Source: Gonocerus acuteangulatus (lineage: Eukaryota; Arthropoda; Insecta; Hemiptera; Coreidae). Taken from it: a stretch of 64,000 nucleotides of DNA. Shown here in pieces: positions 1 to 9,500 of the stretch. The position numbers and the translations under genes were made by a program. Where the stretch lies: the NCBI GenBank assembly GCA_946811695.1, contig OX328128.1:28738510-28802509 (forward strand), read 5' to 3'. The notes beneath the pieces were generated by a model. The model ran no database searches. It saw only the letters and a list, made by a program, of their open reading frames with translations, and was not told the origin of the DNA. Each line of letters starts with the position of its first letter. Within the stretch, counting starts at the first letter, position 1.

Positions 1-358
1 CAATTTGTTTTTGGTTTAAACATAAATCCCTATATTTTTCTTTTTTCTTACCCTCTCCTTTTTTGAAGGAAAGAAAGCTTTGGTCGGTGTAATATCTATA
101 TCTATATATTCGTAAATATAGATTTTTCCCCGGAAATCTGTTTTTCTTAGCCAAATTCCAACTAGTCCTTCACTTCATATCATCTCGATGGCTATTTTCA
201 TCCCATTGAAAGAAATATTTTACTAACAAATCCTTGATTTCTTAAAAAATAAAAAAAATATGTAATACATTTTGAAGTCTGCCCATATCATGATGAACAA
301 TACTTGCAACACATAAAAAAATTCTTAAACAACATTTAAAACATCTCAGCTATTATAG

Positions 359-472
359 CTAATATTTTGCTGTAGAATATCTCAAAAGTTCCAGAACGTG
401 ATTAGCTGCTGTTTTTGCTGTTCCAGGTGCTGATGTCACTCCATAACCGCCATGCCCATAATTGTGAACAAT
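359..472 (-). CDS. DDO: L1 exon 6: C-terminus and stop
   Basis: TTATAG acceptor at 473-474, then [17 protein letters not shown] and on to STAKY followed by TAG at 359-361. HNYGHGGYG is the C-terminal flavin-contact signature of the family. No clear polyadenylation signal was recognised in the remaining 358 nt to the window edge. Confidence 0.87.
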   Translation of the reverse strand: MVHNYGHGGYGVTSAPGTAKTAANHVLELLRYSTAKY

Positions 473-1733
473 CTATAATCAAAGAAATATCATTATTTAC
501 TGATAACATTTAATTAAAAAGAAATAAGCAATACGAGTTTATACCTTGCAGGAACTATGTAATTTTAACGTGTTTCCGAATAACGTTTATCTCTAGTGTA
601 ATGTGGAAAGTTTAATAAAAAAATTCCTAGTATACCCTCACCCATTCCTTCTCTTTTTAGATATGAGTGGTTTTAATCTAAAGCGATATAATATCGCTTT
701 AGATTGTGGCGATATTGCTTACACAAAACACAATTAAAAAAAAAAATCATTTTTGGTGGCTATTTATATAGAGAAAATAATTTCACGGTTCAAAGAATTA
801 AAAATTCCACAGGTCTAGTGTTAAACACTTTCAACAGAACAAAATCAATACTTCCGAAAATTTGAACAATCTTTTCTACGCTAGAGAAATCCTCTTGAAA
901 TTTAAAAGTAAATGTTTTTGTGAGATATTTTTTAAGCTTCCAGGTATATGATTACTTTCCACTCACTGCGATATTACTTGCGATACACAAAATTAACGAA
1001 GAGTTTCCTTGTCGATTAACAGCATTTTTTTTGGTAATATATGTTCATTTAATTTAAATTTGAAACATTGGTTTTAAAACTTTTTCATTGGTTAGATTAA
1101 TTATGGTTTGTTACGTGTAACAAAGAACATACACGTCAAAGGCAGTCCATCATTATTAAGAATCCGATACAAAAAAATTTTTTTTTACAAACATTATGGT
1201 CTTCCCATACCGTGTCTTCATTTTCTACACCAACCTGCTGGCTTCCTCAGGGTTACATCTGAGAATCTTGATGGTTCAAAACCCAAAGACAATAATGTTT
1301 GTAATGACACGGACTATGGAAGCCTGAAAGTTAAATAATTTTATTAGCATGTTTCCTTCCTACCTCCTTAGGAAGAAAATCCTCTTATGATGCTGACCAC
1401 AATCTGGAAGTGCTGACTAAAAAATTTGACGTTTCGATGCACATAGATCAAGAAAATAATGGTGGTTTGAAATTGTATTTATTAAATTTTAACGTCCATT
1501 TATTATTAACTACGAATTTTAGGACGGGTTATCTATAGGTTACCACCCTTTTCTAGCCAGGATAGGGCTGATGCCTTTTCTTTTTTCTAAAGAAAAGCCA
1601 CCACCCCTAATGGGAATCCAACCCATGACCCTTTGGCACGGAGTGTTAAGTGCTCACGCCTTAACGCTGTATTTATATACCCAGTAATAACAATAATAAA
1701 ATTTCTTCAAATCTTCATCAGTCACAAAATTAA

Positions 1734-1797
<64 letters not shown>

Positions 1798-1872
1798 ATG
1801 TATAGCTGTATTTTTACCCTAGCTAAACAACCAGCTCACTCAATTGTTGATTATTTGCTATTGTATAAATAG

Positions 1873-1932
<60 letters not shown>

Positions 1933-3476
1933 CAGTCCCATAACAGGCCACAAGGGCCCAGAGGGGCAGATACTGTAGAGGTATCTGATTCTTGACCATA
2001 CGGCACACTAGGGAGATAGTGTGGTCAGTGCTATGCTCCGGCCGCCTGATTTTCCCCTTGGCTGCTTCGACTGCTAGAGTCATTAGCACCCAAGGTACCC
2101 ATTATTAATTAAATTAATTAAAGGCTGGGTGAGCCTAGGGACGATCTGGGACCCCAAATCCAACCCTCGAACGGCAGCACTAGAAGAAAAAATCTTTAGT
2201 GCGCGCTCGGGTTTTGAACCTGGTCCTCCAGTTCATTAGTCGAGTGCTCTACCACTGAGCTAACCTCGCCCCCCATATATATATATAATATATGTATATA
2301 TATATATATATATTTATGTATATATACAGTGGAACATGGATAATTCGAATATTTCTCTTGGTCCCTAGAATTTAGGGCATAAACAATGTAAAACAATCGT
2401 GGTTAATTCGGATAAAATTTTGGATGATTCGAATTTTTTATGAGTCTGTGCCTCCAAAGGGAAGTGAACAGAGAGGCGGTCGATCTTAAATCTTGTGAAA
2501 ATATTCTGCCTTCGGGTAAGAAGGATAGTAAGATAGGGATGTAGGGGTTCCGGGACAAGAATCACGGTGGCCTCATAGTCTAGTTCTTGGACTCTAGGAG
2601 TTCTGCAAAGTGGTGGGTCGCGCTTCCTCCCTTCCAGGGGTTGTTATAGTTCCATCCTGTCGTTTTATCCTAGAATTCCCTCCCACCATGCCTCCCATCT
2701 TCATTTCTTATTCAGTTATAAGTCAGTCAGCGCCTAGATCTGTTGTATTGTTTGTGTCTTCATTTATTGGTGTACAGTCCAGTTCTGTGAGTTAAGTAAA
2801 GATGTCGAAGCCTAGAAGTTATAAAACTTTAACGTTGTCAGAGAAAATAGTTGCGATTAAAGAAGTTGATAAAGGAATAAAGAAAAAATCTGAAATTGCC
2901 AAGGACCTTGGAATTCCTCCTAACACTTTACCAACTTACCTGAAAAATAAAGAAAAAATTCCTGCCCATGAAAATGATTTTTTTTTCAAACAAAACAATA
3001 AACTTTTATTTTTACTTTTTTGATAAACTATTTATTATCTATGTAACTAATCATCAATTCATGAAATGTTTGTTATTCTTTAAATAAAATGTATTTTAAC
3101 AATTAAAAAACATGAAAAAAGTTGTTTTAGCCCTTTATTTTTAAAAACTTTTGTAATTAGAATTTTGGATTATTCGAACTTTTTTATCGGTCCCTAGGGG
3201 TTCGAATTATCCAAGGTCTACTGTATATACTGTAGACTCTCCCTCTTTCGGCGTTCTCTTATGTGTCGCTCTCTTTAATCCGACGGTCCCTTCCCAGCAT
3301 TTCATTGAATGGAAGTCAAAGAAGTCATATATGTTCCGTTTTAGCGGCAGGAATTTGTGATTCTACTGAGAAAATAATTTTTTCTACCAAGGCACCTGCG
3401 GCTGGAACGCCTGATATACACTAGCAAGGATTTACATATTTTGAATTAATTTAGTACCTACATTTTACTTAAATTG

Positions 3477-3524
<48 letters not shown>

Positions 3525-6500
3525 AAATGGTACATATTATTATATCCTCAAATAATAAGGGTTTTCAAATAATTGACAGTCGGATTAGGGAGAGTCTACT
3601 GTATAAACATATGCAAATGCAAACAAGGATCATTGTTATTGTTATCTATAGATTCAAATATTCTTTTGCGAGTAGAACCTCAAGTGGTAATAATGATTAT
3701 AAGTACAGTCCGAGAATGGTGTTAATGAACCTGGCAGTCAAAGCACCCAAAAAAAAATGATTATAAATATCACCTTAATACCGTTGATGATTTCAGGTTC
3801 GACCCTCACGACATCCCTGTGTGGCCTTAGCCCGACCCACGCCCTGACTACTGTTGCAGTAGAAATCCTGGGAACTATTTCTGTGCAACGCTCCCAAATA
3901 CCCTGTGATTCGAGTTTACTGACTTCTCTGTCCCAGGATGCATATTCCCTCACACCTCCTAGAGTTGCTGCAGTGATCCCAGGTATAATATATGTGTTAT
4001 CCCCACCGTAATAAAATTTGTCCAGCCAAGGTGCATCAATCTGAAATAGTATAAAAAAATGTCAGTAAGATAACATTACGTCTGGTACATATTATTGATT
4101 TAGGACTTATAGAATCTTTTGTTCACTGAAGTTATTCACAAATAAGTGAACTTTTTCACTTGACAGTCAGAAAACCTTCTGTGACCCCTTCATGAGGTCT
4201 TAAATCATCATAATGCACATTATCGGGCAGTTGAAAACCCCAGATGGACTCGGAGTGTCGAAAGGTAGCACCGGTGGAAATTTAACGTCTAGTGAGATAT
4301 AACTTCAGAAGACTGGAGTTATGTCTCGTTAATAGAGGTGGGATATTTGAACACTGTAAAATAAGAGTTTAAATCTTGACCACTTTTTTCAAGTAGAGAA
4401 ATATAAGTTCTTTTTTTTACAATAAATAAAATATTTAATATTAAATGGCACTTCTGCCTAAATCCACAATTTTTAATTATTTTATTTTTTAGTTTAGACT
4501 AAAGGGAATACCTCCATTATCCAGGATTCCAATTAACCGGGGTCTCGATGGAGGAATTTTTATTTTTATTCCTCTTAGAAATATTAGGTACATACAAACA
4601 TATTTATTGCATTATTTTTATTTTTATCAACTAAAGCATTTGATTTCATAATTATGTATTAAATATTTGTATGTATGTAATGACGATTACATACATACAA
4701 ATATGTACATAAATAGGGATTTAAATTAATTACGTACATTGTAAACCAAAGAATGATTCCATATTTCTGGAAGCATTTCAATTTATTTCATATTCTTGAA
4801 AGTGAAACGTTTTTACATCTTTCTATGAATCCCCTACTGGGCTGATAGTCTACCAAGGAAATATTTCCTCAGTTGGGCTTTAACTCTTCATTCGAGTACA
4901 TGCATACATACATATGTTACATAAAAATTAAAATGGCTCAAAAAAGAAAACGCATTGTGTTAACTTTAGAATGAAAATTAAACATTATAAATCGGAAAGA
5001 AAAAGGTGAAAATGTTCCAATTCGGAATTGGCGAACAAACAGTTCTTGATATTGTAAATATGAAAAAAAGAAATTTCCTTTGTCTCGTCGTCGGCCCAAA
5101 CAATGTTTTTAGGAAAGCGATGAAGACCACAAAAACTTACAGAAACTGAGATAGCAGATCTGCAAGGAAAAAACGAGCCTTCGACCTCTGCGCAGAACGA
5201 CCAAGGAAATGGGAGTGATGACAACGATTCCCTGCAGAACTTCTGCTGAATTATTTTAGCAGGTAAATGCTGATTTCAACAGAATTATCTTGTTACGGGC
5301 GATCACAGCTAAGCGCGAACAGATATAAGAAAATAATTATGTAACAAAAAAACAACGAAAAATGACTGACTTTCTCGAATAAAAAAAAATTAATTTGAAC
5401 GTGAGTTTATTTTTGCACTTATACAAGTTATTAATTAATAAAACGTTTACATAGAGATTTCTCAATGCAAATAAAAAGGTTTACATGACATCCTGTACAC
5501 GGTTTTTCTTTAAGACCTTATAATCCAGCACATTTAGTCGATAAAATATTTTTTACACTGTTTTGATTATCCAGGGTTTTCGATTATCCGTGGACCATCC
5601 TCCCCGTCATTACTCCGGATAATGGAGGTCCTACTGTAAATTTGTTGAATGATGAGCACACTCTGCTAAGCTGAATTACCCCTCCCCCAAGAAAAATACT
5701 ACTTGAAAAAATTAGAGTGCCTTTTTTGGAAAATTCACATGAGAAATACATGCAAATCAAAACTTAGTTTTACTGAGAACTACTTGATACATCAAAAATC
5801 TGTTTACAGGGTTCTTCCTTGTTTTTTAGAACTTTTAAAAAATGTAATGCAACATATAGGTAAAGAGGGAACCTCTCGCTTCAAAGGCATAATTAAGCCC
5901 TCAGGAAGCTTATTTCCTATTTTCTGAGGGTAACATTTTATAGATCTCGACTAGAACTACAACTTTGCTTCTTTGAAAAATGTTGATATCTCCAACCGTT
6001 TAGGAGTTATTTCTCTTGTGGCCCGCTTATCTGGTCCACCCTAATACACACACACACACATATATATATCTGCTCACACGATAGCGGGCAAAACTATTCA
6101 AGTTTATTTTGTATTTAAATAGATTATTTGAAGCAAATTCTACAGGAATGCGGTTTACAATACCAAAATTGGTGAATGTGCTTAGTTATCCAGCTCCTGA
6201 GTGACGGACAGTTTCAAATCTAGCCTTCAAATGCAAACCAAAAAGTGGTATTGCAATTTTCATCCGCAATCATCTCTTATTTGAGGTAAGATTTATTTAA
6301 TCAATAAATTAATACTTTTCCTTTAGCCAATATATTTTTCTTTCCCTTTGTTTTGAATTATATTTGTTTCCAAAGAACTATACATACTTAGCCTACATGG
6401 GCGTATATAAGGGGGGGGCTGAGGGGGCTCAGCCCCCCCCCCCCCCCGAATGTTTGATTTGATTGGTAAAAATTTCATAAAACCCTTAAAAATAAATTAA

Positions 6501-9500
6501 ATAAGATCATTTAGTTCATAAAACATATTCTATTTTGGGTTTAATAGCGTTTAAGTTGGCTAAAACTCTTCCAAGATCCAAATTGTTAGTATTCCATACA
6601 ACAGAAACGGTCTCAGCCCCCCCCCCCCCCCCCCCCCAAAATTTTCCCAGCCCCCTCCGAAATAATTTTCTATATACGCCCATGTTAGTCTAAAGCACAA
6701 AACGAAAATTTCTTCGAATTCTGAATAATTTTTCATGTTTTTTAGCTTCCTTGATCTGTGTAAATAATTTTTCATATTAATCACAGCCTGAAAATACTAA
6801 CACTCGTTTTATTATTAAGATATTCTGTAATGTTTACTATTTAAAATCATGTCATACTTTGATTAACTGGCCTCGAATAGGTATAACTCTATTATCTCCG
6901 CAAAGGAATCTTGCTCCGAGGCCTGTACAATTCACAATTACGTCAAATTTTCCAAACTTCTCAACTTGAGAAAAGCTTTCCAGTTTACCATTGACAATTG
7001 TACCTCCGTTAGAAATAAACCTGGAAAAAAATAAATGAAAGTCATTATTATTAAACAACCATGAGTTATTTTAACAGTTAGACTGTTTACGCTCTATAGC
7101 TCATGTTTCAACTGGGACTTCAATAAAACTCTGATTATTTAATTATTGTAAAATAATGAGAAGTTGTATCTCCAGCATATTATTACATGGAACAATTCTT
7201 CTTACATTCTATTTCAAAACTAACATGATTGGCCTTGCCCCCCCCCCCCCCCCCCCGAAAAAGAACCACCAAAAATTCTCAATCCATTTAATTCAGGTCA
7301 TCCAGATATTGGCAAGGCTTAATGAAATCACAGTTCAAGTTTTTGTACATTTTGGTGTGGAACAATTTCTTCATTCCATATCTCTTTTTACACAATTCAT
7401 ATCGCTTGCTAAAAGATTGGGACCTTAAGGATTGTGGTAGTGGTAGCTATGCTGGGATAAAAAATTTCTCCAAAAGGAATGAATAAAACTGTGTAATTTT
7501 AGCATTATGCATGTAATACTTATACATACAAAACATCGGGTGTGATTTGGAAAGCTTAAAACATTCTGGAGTTTAAGTACTGTTTTCCATGGCTGAGGTG
7601 ATCGTATCACAATTTAAGCATGAACCTAATTAGGAAATTTATTGGGTTTTCAAATGATCCAATGCACTTAGAACAGTTAAACGAGCAGTTCACGAGATAT
7701 TTGAAAAAATTCACAAAAAGTCTAAAACTGATCAGGTCTGTTGGAAAATGTATATTTTTTAGGATGAGTAGAACTCGCCAAATTTTATATTTTTATTTTG
7801 GTAGGACGTGCATATATATATCATGAAACATAAGATACCTTTTCATAGCCCAAGGAAGAAATAGTCGACCCTCAACAAGCAGTGTGGTAAAGTAACTCCC
7901 ATATTTCCAGTTACTGGGAGGAATACTCTCCAGTTCATCAGAGTCAACCGTTCTGAAGGGAAACAATTTTTCCAAAAATTTACTCTGAAAAAAAAAATAC
8001 ATAATACAATACTAGGTATTATTATTCTTAATATAGATATGAGAACATAAATTACTAGGTGTGTGCCCCCGAAGAGGTGCGTCCAAGGAGGAAACCAGGT
8101 CAGGCATGATTAATAAATAACGTAGTTTAGGAACAAATGGTTACAGACTTCAAACCTCCAAAGATTTGAAACAGCTTAGATATATTTTGGGGGCCATTCC
8201 ATGTCAATTCAACCAATGAAAGTACTGTTTACAACCTGACCCTCTTAGATATTTTTGAAATTTTGAATCCTAATAGCTCTAACAACTCCTTGAATGGTAC
8301 AATTTTTTAAAAAAAATTATCTGTTTCCGTTTTTTTAGTATTAATTTTCAAAGTATTGAAAAACCGCCTTTTTTTGGTCAACTGGAAAATGTTTATTGCT
8401 AGGTAGATTAAGTTCTATTCTAGCTAGAACAGTCAGCATAGTCTCATTGTTTAGCTTATTAAATGGACTTTAATTTGATATACAACAAGACCAACTTATT
8501 ACAAATTTTACGTTTCAACGAAATTTTCGAAATCTTGTACGTAACAGTTTTCGAAAAACTGTACTTTTAAAATTCTGAAAAAAATATATTTGAATCTTCA
8601 GTTCATTGACTACATATGCTGTAAGTTTCATGGGAACGGGATCATTTTATAACATAATTTTGACTTTATAATTGTTGGTAAAAATATGGTGACTGATGGA
8701 TATTTGTATTGTAAATTCAGAAATAAGCATCCCATGATCAAAATTTGAATTTTTTTCTGACAGAACTAAAATTAAAGGGGAGATTTGAAAAAAAAAAAAA
8801 AAAAAAAAAAATACTGGAACCCAGAAATTGCACCCTTTCATTCCTTTAACTAAGAAAAAAATTAAGACTTTTACTTTACTCGAACTTCAATAAAAGTGAA
8901 ATTGAACTGGTAGGTAACTGATTTAGACACAGATCCAGTAGCCTTTAATGAAAAATTATGTGGTAGTTTTATTGCCTGTAAATATGTGACGACCAGTGCT
9001 GGCTGACATGTGTACTCAACAAAAATAAGGAGATGGATGAAATAAAATTTAATATGCAACATGTCTCAATTATTACAAATTTCATTTTTCAAAAAATGTT
9101 TTGAAAATTTGTACAAAACGATTTTTGAAAAACTATGAAAAAAAAACTGAATATGACCGTTTTATTAAATGTTATAAATGTGTTTTTTTTTTGTTTTTTT
9201 TAATCCCATTGCCAGCCCGTAATAAAACCAGCATCATTTGTAGTCTAAAATAATGTAAAACATTTTTTGAAAAATGAAATTTGTAATAATTGAGACATTA
9301 ATTTTTATTTCATCCATCTCCTCATTTTTGTTGAGGCAATAAAACTACCACTTATTTTTTCATTAAAGGCTACTGTATCTGTGTCTAAATCAGTTACCTA
9401 CCAGTTCAACTTCACTTTTATTGAAGTTCGAGTAAAGTTGAGTCTTAATTTTTTTCTTAGTTAAAGGAATGGAAGGGTGCAATTTCTGGGTTCCGGTAAT

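Noticed and set aside
1633..1872. Open frames rich in Ile-Tyr over TA repeats (also 1823-2089, 16616-17006, 27212-27400, 49745-49948, 52627-52884, 62745-62942)
   Set aside because: They are translations of (TA)n and (TG)n microsatellites with no protein-like composition outside the repeat.
7238..7257. Poly-C tract as another GGGCGTATATA MITE
   Set aside because: The CATGGGCG ends and 8-bp duplication are not found around it.
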